A stretch of 64,000 nucleotides of DNA from Priestia megaterium (GCA_008180335.1 VTEF01000003.1:1-64000), one strand, 5' to 3'; shown: positions 45,675-55,005, counted from the first letter of the stretch. Notes: generated by a model not told the origin, from the letters alone. Program-made: numbers and translations.

Positions 45675-46205
45675 TTAGTTATCTTTAATCTCATTCTGCA
45701 ATTTCCTAAGTAAATGAAAAATTTGACCTCTATGATGTGATTCATGTTCAATCAGATGGTAAACAACCCACTCAGGTGTGACATCATAGCGTTCAAGTAC
45801 CCTTGGTCTACGCCAATCCGTTAGGTCCATTGAACGAAAGTGGGAAAGAAATGCTTCACGCACCTTATTAAGGCGGTATAAATGTTCTTCTAAGCTTTCT
45901 CCCTCAATATGGGCTAAAGAGCCGTCTTCTGATCTGAATTCTATCGGAAACAACGAGCGTATTTCAGAGTCCCATTCACGTTCAAGGACTTCTACATATA
46001 ACCAATCTGCCTCGACCAATGCAATGTGATATAACAGCGAGCCGATCGTTTGCCTTTCATCAACTTTTGCATCAAGTATACTTTGGCTTATTCCTGCTAA
46101 TTCTGTTATAAGAGTGCGGCGCACATCTTCTAAACACCAAAGTCATCGGCCAATTTCTTCTTCACATTCTGGTAATGAAGATAACCGTAAACCTCTTCTC
46201 TCCAA
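45675..46205 (-). pseudogene. DinB family protein interrupted by an in-frame TGA
   Basis: One frame runs from TTG 46205 (AGGAGG nine bases upstream; ATGs at 46211 and 46214 overlap the site) to 45675. A single TGA interrupts it at 46143-46145. Across the stop it reads CEEEIGR-stop-LWCLEDVRRTLITEL, and a Trp (TGG) is expected at that position. The remainder is a normal DinB four-helix protein with metal-binding His residues: SLLYHIALVEADWLYVEVLE and HLIEHESHHRGQIFHLLR. DinB enzymes are thiol-transferase-like metalloproteins. Reinitiation at GTG 46124 could give a shortened form. Confidence 0.8.
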
Positions 46206-46342
46206 CGCCATCATCCTCCTCTCAACTAAAGTACTTTTATTCTCTTAAAACTGGGTATTTCCTTCTATCTAAAGAAATTTCTTCACTTATTCCACAGTCT
46301 GTCTTATGTTTTTGATGACTTTATTATCACTTAATAGACACT

Positions 46343-46504
46343 CTATAAAAAAAGTGTTCCTATAAGGAAATAACCTATACTAGAAGAATATTTGAATACA
46401 TTTTCCAATGCCATTTCTAAAAAGATTAAAGCTAATCCCAGCATTAATAACGCTACCGTAATACTCTGTAATACATTTTTTAAAATTATTGATGATGAGA
46501 TACT
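46343..46504 (-). other. membrane-type open frame without start
   Basis: Directly after the 316-residue gene, a minus-strand frame reads SISSSIILKNVLQSITVALL then MLGLALIFLEMALENVFKYS and FLIGTLFL. It encodes two hydrophobic helices and ends at 46343. It lacks a start with ribosome binding site (the only ATG, 46444, is internal). It may be the remains of a small membrane protein gene. Confidence 0.35.
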
Positions 46505-46509
46505 TATAA

Positions 46510-47460
46510 CTAAGAATTAATAATGCAACAAAAATTATCGATTGTTGCTTCTTTTAATTTAGGCGCTCTCTTTAAACGATCGAAATAACTAAATGTGAAT
46601 TTAAATTGATGTCCAAAATCCCAATTGGAACTGCGATGGTCTTTTAGCCAAAATGCTTCTTCTGATGGCAAAAATACTGTTGGTTTTGCCTTGATTAGAG
46701 GTAAACGGTCAACAGGCGACATTACGTTAATTAAATGATTTTGTCTAAGGTTTTTGCTTTTTCGAAGTACCTTCACTAGCTTTAAAAGAGGTAATAAGCC
46801 GCGTTTAAAAAACGATAAATAGCCAAAATCGTATAAAATGTTTAACGCATGGGAAAAAGTGAGCATATGTCCTATTAAATCATGATGTGATTCCGCTCTA
46901 TATATGATCTTAAATTCAGCTAATTCATTTAAGATGAATTCTGATAAATCTTTAGGATTCTCGATAGAAGGAATACAGTCCTCGTTGTTTATCTGTAATA
47001 CTTTTACTTCTGAGGTTGAAAACCCAATCCATGATCTTCCTGGTATCGTCTTTTCAAAAGAAGAAAGAAGCTCTATTATACCTTTTATGTCTTTAGCTGT
47101 TCCCCAATTACCAAGTTCATAAATAGCTAATAAACTTAATGCAGCATAAATCACATTATGTCCGACCCAATGCAGTTCTGTAATCGTTTTTTCTAATGAT
47201 TTTAAAATCATTTCTTCAGCTTTTTGAAAATCCACTTCAGATAATCGATTTGTTGTATACCCCAAAGCATGTATGTTAAGCATCATTTTAGCTTGAGTAC
47301 TAATTTTATTTGCTGCTTTTAAAGATAACTGATTGTCTTTGATAAAAAAGTAACTGGCAATGGCGGCAGCTCCAAAATGTGCGTGCCAAATGTCATTAGT
47401 CTCTTCTTTACATAAAGAGATAATAGAAAGTCCATCTCTTAACATATTTTTATCGTACAT
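46510..47460 (-). CDS. hypothetical protein, 316 residues, all-helical
   Basis: ATG 47460 is chosen because GAGAGG lies just upstream. Earlier starts fall before that site. The protein is predicted to be mostly alpha-helical and soluble, with scattered conserved-looking His and Trp residues: NDIWHAHFGAAAIASYFFIK, HWVGHNVIYAALSLLAIYEL and ESHHDLIGHMLTFSHALNIL. The histidine pattern (HAH, HxxxH, SHHD) could form a metal site. No signal peptide is present. I do not recognise the family. The gene is isolated, with a possible membrane-protein relic after it. Confidence 0.6.
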   Translation of the reverse strand: MYDKNMLRDGLSIISLCKEETNDIWHAHFGAAAIASYFFIKDNQLSLKAANKISTQAKMMLNIHALGYTTNRLSEVDFQKAEEMILKSLEKTITELHWVGHNVIYAALSLLAIYELGNWGTAKDIKGIIELLSSFEKTIPGRSWIGFSTSEVKVLQINNEDCIPSIENPKDLSEFILNELAEFKIIYRAESHHDLIGHMLTFSHALNILYDFGYLSFFKRGLLPLLKLVKVLRKSKNLRQNHLINVMSPVDRLPLIKAKPTVFLPSEEAFWLKDHRSSNWDFGHQFKFTFSYFDRLKRAPKLKEATIDNFCCIINS

Positions 47461-47983
47461 ACATTTACCTCTCTCACCATCCACTTTTTCATGTTTAACT
47501 TAAACATACTACTACATTTTACCTCTAGTAACGCGGTTTATTATCATTCAAGATATTGATTATCTCTGCAACTTTAGGATGATAATGTTAGTTATCAGTA
47601 TGAAATAAAAAAGACACTTACCAAAAGTGCCTTCTTCGTTTGAAACATCAAATAATTATTTTACTTCTTTTTTAAAACTTATATGCTGTTCTCATATTTA
47701 TTAATAAGTACTTGATTTATACTATTAGATATTCATTCTTTGATAGAAGCAATATACCACCGAGACAACGATACACAAGTAATATAAGTTATGATAATAC
47801 ATAATAAAGGAAAATTAACCATTTATACCAAAAGAGTTTGATTACTAAACGACGTAATCGGTAAGTAAAATGTCGCCCTTTGCTAGTTACAGAGCGACAT
47901 TGGATAGGTAATGTAATAACTGTCCCGCCAACAAGGCAGGACGCAATCACAACCAAAACTAGTATAGTTAAAGGAGGGCTCAT
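47461..47983. other. gap with two hairpins
   Basis: A minus-strand terminator-like hairpin lies near 47607-47636 (AAGGCACTT/AAGTGTCTTTTTT with one wobble). AATGTCGC (about 47868) and GCGACATT (about 47896) form a second dyad upstream of the AraC gene. No coding sequence is convincing here. The final 20 bases hold AAAGGAGGG for the AraC gene. Confidence 0.45.
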
Positions 47984-49000
47984 ATGTATAACGTCTCATA
48001 CTCGTATAAAATCCCAGCAGGCTTTTGGGCAGGATTACATCAATTAGGGATTGCCGCCCACGACGTGCTTCGAAAAGCACAACTGCCGCTCACCATAATT
48101 ACTGAACCAGTTGTTACCGCTGCCCAATATTTTGCGATCTGGCAGGCTTATTCCGACCTCATTGATGATATTGCCAAAGGAATTATCAAGCTTACGACCG
48201 GCTTTGAAACAGCTCATTACCCACTGACCGTCTTAGCGACTTACCACGCTCGTGACTATCGCGACGCTCTAAAGCGAATGGCGCGTTACAAACAACTGTG
48301 TCCCCCCGAAAGCTTAGGTATCATCGAGGAAGATGAGCGCTGCACAATCGATCTGGAATGGTTGTACACCGAGCAGCCCGGTCCGCCGATGCTAGTTGGC
48401 ATCACGCTGGCATTTCTTCTGGAGTTAGGGCGCCGGGGCACAGGTCAACATTTGACGGCGAGGTTCGTCGAATTTTCGCAACCAATGGGCGACGTACAGG
48501 CACTTGAAACTTACTTCGGATGCCGTATCCGGAGCGGTGCAAAGTGTAACCGGTTGACGCTACATAGAAGAGATCTGGATCGCCCCTTTGTCTCATACAA
48601 CGCAGAGTTGCTGGAGATTCTGACTCCCGTACTGGACCAATCGTTGGATGAGCGGCGACGCATCCGCTCAATCACCGGGATGGTCAAGTGGATCATGAAA
48701 CGTAGCCTAACAGGAGGGCGCCCCGACATTCAGACTGTTGCGAGCGAGTTAGGGATGAGCGATCGTACCTTGCAGCGCCGGCTTACTGACGAAGGCACAA
48801 GCTTCAAGCATCTGTTGACACAAGTCCGACATGAGCAGGCACAAGAGTACTTGGCAGACCCCTCGCTCGATATTAAAGAAGTGGCCTTCCTGATTGGATA
48901 TGAAGACCAGAACTCGTTCTACCGCGCCTTCCGCCTTTGGGAAGGCGACACTCCTTCAAATTGGCGTACTAAACATTTAGGTACAAACTCAATAAATTGA
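47984..49000 (+). CDS. AraC family regulator (Arabinose_bd domain), G+C-richer
   Basis: The 338-residue protein starts at an ATG behind AAAGGAGGG. Residues about 20-200 fit the Arabinose_bd/OruR-type N-domain. Residues about 230-330 hold the HTH_18 pair: VASELGMSDRTLQRRLTDEG...FKHLLTQVRHEQAQEYLADP, IKEVAFLIGYEDQNSFYRAF and W.GDTPSNWR. The interior is visibly richer in G and C (around half) than the AT-rich surroundings and uses CGC, CTG and GCG freely, so recent acquisition is likely. The SDR gene downstream is a candidate target. Confidence 0.88.
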   Translation: MYNVSYSYKIPAGFWAGLHQLGIAAHDVLRKAQLPLTIITEPVVTAAQYFAIWQAYSDLIDDIAKGIIKLTTGFETAHYPLTVLATYHARDYRDALKRMARYKQLCPPESLGIIEEDERCTIDLEWLYTEQPGPPMLVGITLAFLLELGRRGTGQHLTARFVEFSQPMGDVQALETYFGCRIRSGAKCNRLTLHRRDLDRPFVSYNAELLEILTPVLDQSLDERRRIRSITGMVKWIMKRSLTGGRPDIQTVASELGMSDRTLQRRLTDEGTSFKHLLTQVRHEQAQEYLADPSLDIKEVAFLIGYEDQNSFYRAFRLWEGDTPSNWRTKHLGTNSIN

Positions 49001-49134
49001 CTTTGTCTTAAACGTAAATTTTTAACACTATATTGAAATGAGGCTAACCTAATAACGGCTACAAAAGAATAGGAACGTTTTTTTATATTAACTTTTTATA
49101 ATCATGATAAGTAAATTCAAAGGAGAAATGTATT

Positions 49135-49929
49135 ATGGATATGGGATTAAACAATAAAACAGCTTTAGTTACAGGATCAACGAAAGGTATAGGTAAAGCG
49201 ATTGCTATTGAACTTGCCAAAGAAGGTGTTAATGTACTAATTAATGGACGAAATTACGAAGAGGTAGAACGAACTGTAAATGAAATTAAATTAGATTTCC
49301 CGGCTACCTCTCCTCAAAATGCTACAGCTGATATTGTGGATATTCAACAAAGAGAAGCTTTATTTGAAAAATATCCTAATATTGATATTTTAGTTAACAA
49401 TATGGGTATTTATGAAATTATGCAATATGAGGACGTTGACGATGAAGTATGGGAAAAATACTTCCGTACTAATGTACTTGCTGCAAATGGATTATCTAAA
49501 TTTTATTTACCTAAAATGTTGAAAAATGATTATGGTCGCATTATCTTTATTGCGAGTGAAGAAGCAATTATGCCTTCAGGACAAATGCCTCAGTATTGTA
49601 TGACAAAATCAATGCTATTATCATTGTCAAAAAGCTTATCTAAATTAACAATAGGAACGGAAGTTACAGTTAATACAATCATGCCAGGACCAACACTCTC
49701 TGAAAATGTACATCAAATAATTGAGGGTATGTATCCTAATGAAGATATGAATTTTTCAGAAAAAGAGAAAGAATTTATGACTACAAACCTCCCTCAATCT
49801 GAAATACAGAGGTTTATCCGACCTATTGAAATAGGTAGAGCAGCTACATTTGTATGTAGTCCTTATGCGTCCGCATTTAAAGGGTCTCCAATCCGTATGG
49901 ATGGAGGAATGGTACCGACTATTTTTTAA
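49135..49929 (+). CDS. SDR family oxidoreductase
   Basis: The 264-residue classical SDR starts at an ATG behind AAAGGAG. The cofactor motif is TGSTKGIG (about residue 15), followed by NNMGIYE (NNAG position). The catalytic Ser in IFIASEEA and YxxxK in QYCMTKSML are at proper spacing, and the C-terminus ends GSPIRMDGGMVPTIF. It should reduce or oxidise a carbonyl or alcohol using NAD(P)(H) in the cytosol. AT-rich codon use contrasts with the AraC gene just upstream, so the two were probably not acquired together. A strong terminator follows. Confidence 0.92.
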   Translation: MDMGLNNKTALVTGSTKGIGKAIAIELAKEGVNVLINGRNYEEVERTVNEIKLDFPATSPQNATADIVDIQQREALFEKYPNIDILVNNMGIYEIMQYEDVDDEVWEKYFRTNVLAANGLSKFYLPKMLKNDYGRIIFIASEEAIMPSGQMPQYCMTKSMLLSLSKSLSKLTIGTEVTVNTIMPGPTLSENVHQIIEGMYPNEDMNFSEKEKEFMTTNLPQSEIQRFIRPIEIGRAATFVCSPYASAFKGSPIRMDGGMVPTIF

Positions 49930-49972
49930 CATTTTTTCTATTGAGAATATTAAATATAGGTTTAACAAATAA

Positions 49973-50014
49973 CAATAGGATGGTTCTATACTATAGTATA
50001 GGACCATCCTATTT
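49973..50014. terminator. strong intrinsic terminator
   Basis: ATAGGATGGTTCTATACT (49975-49992) pairs perfectly with AGTATAGGACCATCCTAT apart from one G-T position, ending in T residues. Confidence 0.85.
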
Positions 50015-50210
50015 ATTAAATATATCTATATATTCATGTATCAATGAGCCTTTTTTCACCTGTTAACGATTGGAAAACCTAAATGACAAATACTTATTTT
50101 ATAGGTTTACCCTTCTTAGCAGCTGACAGATTTCAACTTCTTATTTTCGCAATTGTAACCTGGACTTCTATTTATATCATACACAAAGCTAATTTCCATA
50201 TAGAGATTAA

Positions 50211-50630
50211 TTATTCCAGATATTTTGCAGTTAAAACAGGGTTTAAATAACGTGCCATACCAGTTTTCATGTTACTGAATCCTAATTTGCGATAAAATTC
50301 TTCATTTCCTGTTGTAGCAACAAGGTGAACACAAGAGATGTCTTTAAGTTGATCAAGCAAGTTCCTTATAATTTGCCGTCCAATTCCTTTATTTTGATAA
50401 GTCTTTTCAATAACAACATCATATATAGCAGCATTAAATACACCATCTGAAACGCCTCTTCCAAAACCTACAATTTCACCTTTATAATAAGCGATGGCTA
50501 TTACGTTGCTTAAGCTAAATATTTTTTTAATCTTTACTTCGTCATGTTTTTCCCATCCTACAGAATGGTAAATGTCTTTCATTCTTGACCAATCAACATT
50601 ATCTAAGTTATTTAAGATTGAAATATTCAT
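50211..50630 (-). CDS. GNAT family N-acetyltransferase
   Basis: The 139-residue protein has a GNAT core: VIAIAYYKGEIVGFGRGVSD, then AAIYDVVIEKTYQNKGIGRQ with the QxxGxG acetyl-CoA loop, and VATTGNEEFYRKLGF near the end. It has the usual length for a small acetyltransferase. The ATG follows AGGAGCAG on the minus strand. The substrate is unknown. It is monocistronic, upstream of a broken HAD gene on the same strand. Confidence 0.87.
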   Translation of the reverse strand: MNISILNNLDNVDWSRMKDIYHSVGWEKHDEVKIKKIFSLSNVIAIAYYKGEIVGFGRGVSDGVFNAAIYDVVIEKTYQNKGIGRQIIRNLLDQLKDISCVHLVATTGNEEFYRKLGFSNMKTGMARYLNPVLTAKYLE

Positions 50631-50846
50631 ATAGACTGCTCCTTTTTTTGCATGGCTTATTTAATTCTAATTCTGCGTATAAAAATAGAAATTCTATGTT
50701 GTATGCCATATAACAAAGTTAATTGACATAATCAGCTTCTATGCCAGTAAATAAACCCCTATATCTCCAGATTGATTCATCAAACAAAAAGAATTTCTTT
50801 TAAGTTTATTTATTCAGTTCTATACCGTTTCATGAGCTAATCAGAT

Positions 50847-51512
50847 TCATTTTTTAACTATACTGAAACAATTTAAAAGATCGGACAAGTCTTCAATAAT
50901 AATCTCAGCATTCTTCAATTCTTGTTATTGGGCAAAATCAAATCGACAACCAACAGATATAAAGTCATTGTCTTTGGCAGCCTTAATATCAGATAAACGA
51001 TCGCCAACGACTATACCTTCTGTAATTCCATATTTCTTTTTAATAAGTGCTAGTAATTCAGATTTATTTCCACTATCAATTTCTTGAATACTATATGTAC
51101 TTTGTATCCAACGCTCCAAGCTGTAATATTCTATAATTGCTTTCAAATATTCTTTTTGACCATTGCTTGCAATATATAAATTAAATTGCTGAGATAGTTG
51201 CTTAAACGTTTCTTCAATATTAGGATAAAGAGCTCCTTTTCCTTTTAAGATACTTTCAATCAATTGAATATGAAAAATTTCGTTTGCTTTTCCCCTAATA
51301 TCTTCTGAATGGTTAGGTAATAACGTTTTTCAAACAACTGGCAAGGGAACTCCTATTATCTCCCAATATTTCTCAATAGGCGTCTTATCATGCCATAAGT
51401 CTTTACTACGCAAATAATTAAATGTCTCTTCTAATGACCCTTCAAGAATTTTATTTGTTTGAAATAATGTACCATCCATATCAAAAATAATCGCTTTAAC
51501 CAAATCATCCAC
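50847..51512 (-). pseudogene. HAD-family hydrolase with two in-frame stops
   Basis: One continuous frame from ATG 51512 to TGA 50847 encodes a complete HAD-like phosphatase, but it is broken by TGA at 51330-51332 and TAA at 50925-50927. Motif I is KAIIFDMDGTLFQT, motif II is LYIASNGQ, and motif IV is VVGDRLSDIKAAKDN. Across the breaks it reads VPLPVV-stop-KTLLPNHSED and RFDFAQ-stop-QELKNAEI, so only point changes are needed to restore it. An intact form would be a phosphoglycolate phosphatase or pyrophosphatase-like enzyme of about 220 residues. Confidence 0.82.
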
Positions 51513-51841
51513 TCCTTGTCTATATATCTATAAGTTGGTTAATTATAACAGTTTGTAAAAAGTATTCTGATAACAGTACATATCATTTATAAACTATGAT
51601 GATATTATTTTGGTGAGGCGTTAATATGATAAAATTCTATAAGTTAAACTCCTTGTATAATCTTCTATTTTTTTGTTATTAAGTATTTAAGACACATTAC
51701 AGGAGATATATGTGAAAAAGAGTTTTTACATAGTTAACATAAAATTCATAACCGGAAATAAACAGCCCTTATGGAATATTATGTCTGTTATAATAAAACC
51801 AATAATAATATTAAATTTAATTTTTATAAAGGATGAGGTCT
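51513..51841 (+). other. intergenic region with promoter
   Basis: The spacer lies between the divergent HAD relic and a small membrane protein gene. TATAAT at about 51789 and AAAGGA at 51828 fit the small gene downstream. Nothing else was found. Confidence 0.4.
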
Positions 51842-52030
51842 ATGAAGGAGTTCTTATCTAGCTTTCTGCTTGTAACAAGTTGGCTTATATTTGCTATAAG
51901 TGGATATTTGTTAGTCGCTGCAATATTGGCACCATATTATGTATTTATTCCTTTTTGCATAGTATTAGGTATTGGATTATTAGCCTGGAATTTATCAAAA
52001 AAGCTCGATCCAAAATCAAAAGCTAATTAA
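51842..52030 (+). CDS. small membrane protein, 62 residues
   Basis: ATG 51842 is preferred because AAAGGA lies eight bases upstream. The in-frame ATG 51833 overlaps that site. Two hydrophobic helices are seen (FLLVTSWLIFAISGYLLVAA and YVFIPFCIVLGIGLLAWNL), followed by a basic tail SKKLDPKSKAN. A topology with both ends inside is likely. Its end overlaps the convergent small exported protein gene by eight bases. No family is recognised. Confidence 0.6.
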   Translation: MKEFLSSFLLVTSWLIFAISGYLLVAAILAPYYVFIPFCIVLGIGLLAWNLSKKLDPKSKAN

Positions 52031-52208
52031 ATTTCAACGATATACGAGGTGCAACTATCGAGCGGTCTCCTCCACTATGAACCTTTACTGGATCTACTTC
52101 ACTTTGTGCAGATGTCTTTACAGCTTGAAAATCGTTATCCTTTGCAAACCCTATTGATACAGCAAGAGCTCCTGCAAAACAAAGAACTGAAACAAGTCTT
52201 CTGTTCAT
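52023..52208 (-). CDS. small exported peptide, 61 residues
   Basis: The ATG follows AGAAGG. The first 22 residues are a Sec-type signal (MNRRLVSVLCFAGALAVSIG). The mature part is short and polar and ends VHSGGDRSIVAPRISLKFN. Precursors of secreted signalling peptides such as Phr look similar in size, but no partner Rap gene is present and no known pentapeptide is seen. It could equally be a small secreted protein of another kind. Confidence 0.55.
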   Translation of the reverse strand: MNRRLVSVLCFAGALAVSIGFAKDNDFQAVKTSAQSEVDPVKVHSGGDRSIVAPRISLKFN

Positions 52209-52656
52209 AAATAAAGCCTTCTGCTATTCAAACCACAAAATTTACCTTATAAGTATAAACAGTTGTAGCTTTGAAATAAAGTTTGATCAAAAACATCTGG
52301 CAAACCCATATTTTACAATAAATAAAAAGCATCCATTTTGAAAAAGGATTGATCAAAATCGATTCTTCTTCAGCAGATTTAAGTTTGATTTTTATAAAAA
52401 AAGAATAATAAAAATTCCTACATTATCAAAAATCCACATATAAACGGTTAAACTTTGTTTTAAATCCACAACAGTTTATGTTAGCTTGTCCAGCTATTAT
52501 GCCCTAGTTGTTTATCGTGTTCACGTAAGATTTACATAACACCAATTATAAGAAATGAGATGAGGATTTTCAGAAAAGGAAATAGCCTTCTATTACAGAA
52601 ACTAATATAGAGAATATTTTTCATTTTATTAATCTTTATAAGGGAGAGAGAAATTG
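52209..52656. other. gap with a dispersed repeat
   Basis: GTAGCTTTGAAATAAAGTTT (52265-52284, continuing GATCAA) is one copy of a motif that recurs at 55691, 54751 (inverted) and 56800 (inverted). Further weak echoes (AAGTTTGATTTTTATAAAAA) lie near 52383. No gene was found. The final bases are the AGGGAGAG of the hydrolase gene. Confidence 0.5.
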
Positions 52657-53496
52657 ATGAATGAACAGGTATTAAGAGTTAACAAGGTGGAAATTTGTAC
52701 AGAAAGCTTTGGAAATCCTAAAAATCCTGCTGTCCTTTTAATCATGGGAGCGATGTCTTCATTAGACTGGTGGGATGAAGAATTTTGTCTCGGTCTCGCG
52801 GAAAAGGGAAGATTTGTTATTCGCTATGATCATCGTGATCTAGGTCGATCTACAACTTATACACCTGGTACCTCCAATTATACAATAACGGATATGGCTG
52901 ATGATGCAATTGGAGTTCTAGATGCTTATTCTATCAAACAGGTCCATATTGTAGGAATGTCTCTTGGAGGGATGATAGGCCAGATTCTTGCACTAAGGTA
53001 TCCAGAACGCATATATACCCTTACTTTAATCGCATCGAGTGTGTTTGGAACTGAGATGGAAAAATTGCCTCCAATGGATCAACGTATACTCGATTATCAC
53101 GCAAAGAGTGCTTCTATAGGCTGGTCAAATCGAGAAGAAGCAATCGACTATCTTGCAGGCGGATGGAAAACGCTAAGTGGGTCCAAACCTTATGAACAGG
53201 AAAGAATGTATAAACTAGCAAAAAGAGAAGCTACCCGTGCCAAACAGCTACCAAGCAGATTTAATCATGCTTTGCTTCAAGGCGGAGAACAATACTATGA
53301 CAAATTAGATAAGATTAGCGTACCTGTCCTTATTATTCACGGAACAGAAGATCCAGCGCTGCCATATGAACATGGGATTGCTCTTACAAAAGCCATTCCC
53401 CATGCTAAATTAATAACCCTTGATGGTACGGGACATGAAATTCATAGTGAAGATTGGGAACAAATTATTAAATCAGTTGTAGAGATTAGCTCCTAA
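52657..53496 (+). CDS. alpha/beta hydrolase (RdmC-like)
   Basis: ATG 52657 is taken, with AGGGAGAG upstream. TTG 52654 is also possible. The product of about 279 residues opens with a beta-strand pair (LRVNKVEICTESFGNPKNPA) and has the oxyanion loop MGAMSSLDWW and nucleophile elbow GMSLGG. It also has a late Asp in IHGTEDPALP and His in GTGHEIHS. The pattern DHRDLGRSTTY near residue 68 is typical of RdmC-type methylesterases and related hydrolases. Substrate unknown. It is monocistronic. Confidence 0.87.
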   Translation: MNEQVLRVNKVEICTESFGNPKNPAVLLIMGAMSSLDWWDEEFCLGLAEKGRFVIRYDHRDLGRSTTYTPGTSNYTITDMADDAIGVLDAYSIKQVHIVGMSLGGMIGQILALRYPERIYTLTLIASSVFGTEMEKLPPMDQRILDYHAKSASIGWSNREEAIDYLAGGWKTLSGSKPYEQERMYKLAKREATRAKQLPSRFNHALLQGGEQYYDKLDKISVPVLIIHGTEDPALPYEHGIALTKAIPHAKLITLDGTGHEIHSEDWEQIIKSVVEISS

Positions 53497-53845
53497 TAAA
53501 AATAATCACTCTATCTCGTGAACGACCTGTGAACTTGAATTAAAGTTCGGTCATTTATAATAAAGTCTGATCGTTTATAAAAAAGATTGAACAAAAATCC
53601 TGCATTTTAATACAAGGTTTTTCTTGTTCAGCAATCGGGCCATTTTCTTGAATAAGAAAAAGAATTATTAAAAGTAAATCCAAGCTCTAAGTTATTCAAA
53701 TAACGAAGCTGTTTAGTGTAATAATTAATGAACTAAGTAATAATAGCATTTTAAGTACAAGATTAGCTTTATTTTTCCAATCTTCTTGTGTAATCAAACA
53801 AATTTTTTACATTAATAAAATCTAATTATAAAGGAGACCAAAGTT
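53497..53845. other. gap with an imperfect inverted repeat element
   Basis: GATTGAACAAAAATCC...GGTTTTTCTTGTTCAGCAATC (53586-53638) folds on itself and may terminate the hydrolase transcript. Its right part, inverted, matches 56750-56785 (CCGATTGCTGAACAAGAAAA). It therefore belongs to a repeat family in this part of the window. Confidence 0.5.
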
Positions 53846-54499
53846 ATGAAAATTTCTAAGGGAGTAGAGATGCTGCACCTTGAATTTCATGGGAATATTA
53901 TTCATCCAACCCTTTTATGGGATCAGGAAATGGCTGTTTTAATAGACACTGGATTCCCTGGACAAATTGAAGATTTACATATAGCAATGGATAAGGTAGG
54001 AGTATCGTTCGATAAACTAAAAGTTGTGATTTTGACGCATCAGGATATAGATCATATAGGCAATCTTCCTGAAATATTGCAGAATTGTGGAAGGGATATT
54101 AAAGTTTATGCTCACGAACTAGATAAGCCTTATGTCCAGGGGGATTTACCTCTTTTGAAAGACGGGCACATAGAGAATCCACCGAAGGGAAAAGTGGATG
54201 ATACCTTGATTGACGGTCAAGAACTGCCGTATTGTGGCGGGATTCGTATTATCCATACTCCAGGGCACACTCCTGGCCATATCAGCTTATATTTGAGGCA
54301 AAGTAAAACGCTTGTTGCCGGGGATTCAATGTACAGTGTAAACGGAACACTGAGGGGAATTCATGTTCCAACCACTTTGGATATAAAGACTGCTCGACGG
54401 TCTTTAAAGAAATATTTACACCTAGATATTGAATCTGTGGTTTGTTACCATGGAGGATTAAGTAAAGGAAATATTAATGAGCAGATCCAAAAATTATAG
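53846..54499 (+). CDS. MBL-fold metallo-hydrolase
   Basis: The 217-residue protein starts at an ATG behind AAAGGAG. The metal motif reads LTHQDIDHIGN, the HxDxDH variant of HxHxDH found in many Bacillus members, followed by HTPGHTPGHISLYL, VAGDSMY and a final VVCYHGG. All ligands of a dinuclear zinc site have a counterpart. Likely activities are thioesterase, lactonase or glyoxalase II-like. The specific one cannot be read from sequence. Confidence 0.9.
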   Translation: MKISKGVEMLHLEFHGNIIHPTLLWDQEMAVLIDTGFPGQIEDLHIAMDKVGVSFDKLKVVILTHQDIDHIGNLPEILQNCGRDIKVYAHELDKPYVQGDLPLLKDGHIENPPKGKVDDTLIDGQELPYCGGIRIIHTPGHTPGHISLYLRQSKTLVAGDSMYSVNGTLRGIHVPTTLDIKTARRSLKKYLHLDIESVVCYHGGLSKGNINEQIQKL

Positions 54500-55005
54500 A
54501 GGATGCTAATAATAGATTATCATTTATTGAGACGTTGTTGCTAAACGGGTGTGAAGGTTGAAGAATAGCTGTTCCTTTTGGGTAGCTCTATTTTATCTTT
54601 CTCGTTCTTCAACAATACAAACAGAAAATGATCAAACTTTTTTATAAAGAAATTTCCTAATTACATTAAATAGGGGCATGCTTTGAACAATCTTTTTTCA
54701 ATAACATGCTCTTTGTATTTTCTCTTTTATTAAGGTTATTAGCATCAAATTAATCAAACTTTATTTTAAATTAAAACTTTATAGGAAGTCACTATTTTCC
54801 AAAAGCAGACTTATGCCTGCTTTTTTACTTTATTTATCAACATATCTACCTTTAAGAATACCTCACCTCAATTCCTGCATAGGAAGGCTACTTTTATACA
54901 TTAAATTTTTATCAGTTTCAGACTAATCTCGTTCTAATAAAAAAATCTTGCAATTCAAGTGTAAAACACGTACTTATTTCGATAATTTGTTTATCAAGTA
55001 AAATA
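54500..55005. other. gap with repeat copy and terminator
   Basis: TAATCAAACTTTATTTTAAA (54751-54770) is an inverted copy of the dispersed repeat. AAAAGCAGAC-TTAT-GCCTGCTTTTTT (54801-54826) is a terminator hairpin. A weaker hairpin, GAAGAATAGCT...AGCTCTATTTT, lies near 54560-54595. No gene was found. Confidence 0.5.
54801..54826 (+). terminator. intrinsic terminator
   Basis: AAAAGCAG and CTGCTTTT close a short hairpin, followed by T residues. It stands about 300 bases after the MBL gene, so it may belong to a lost transcript. Confidence 0.6.

Noticed and set aside
46143-51332. TGA read as Trp (altered code) because two TGA codons fall where Trp is expected
   Set aside because: TGA is used as the ordinary stop of many intact genes here, and Trp is otherwise encoded by TGG, so simple nonsense mutations explain it.
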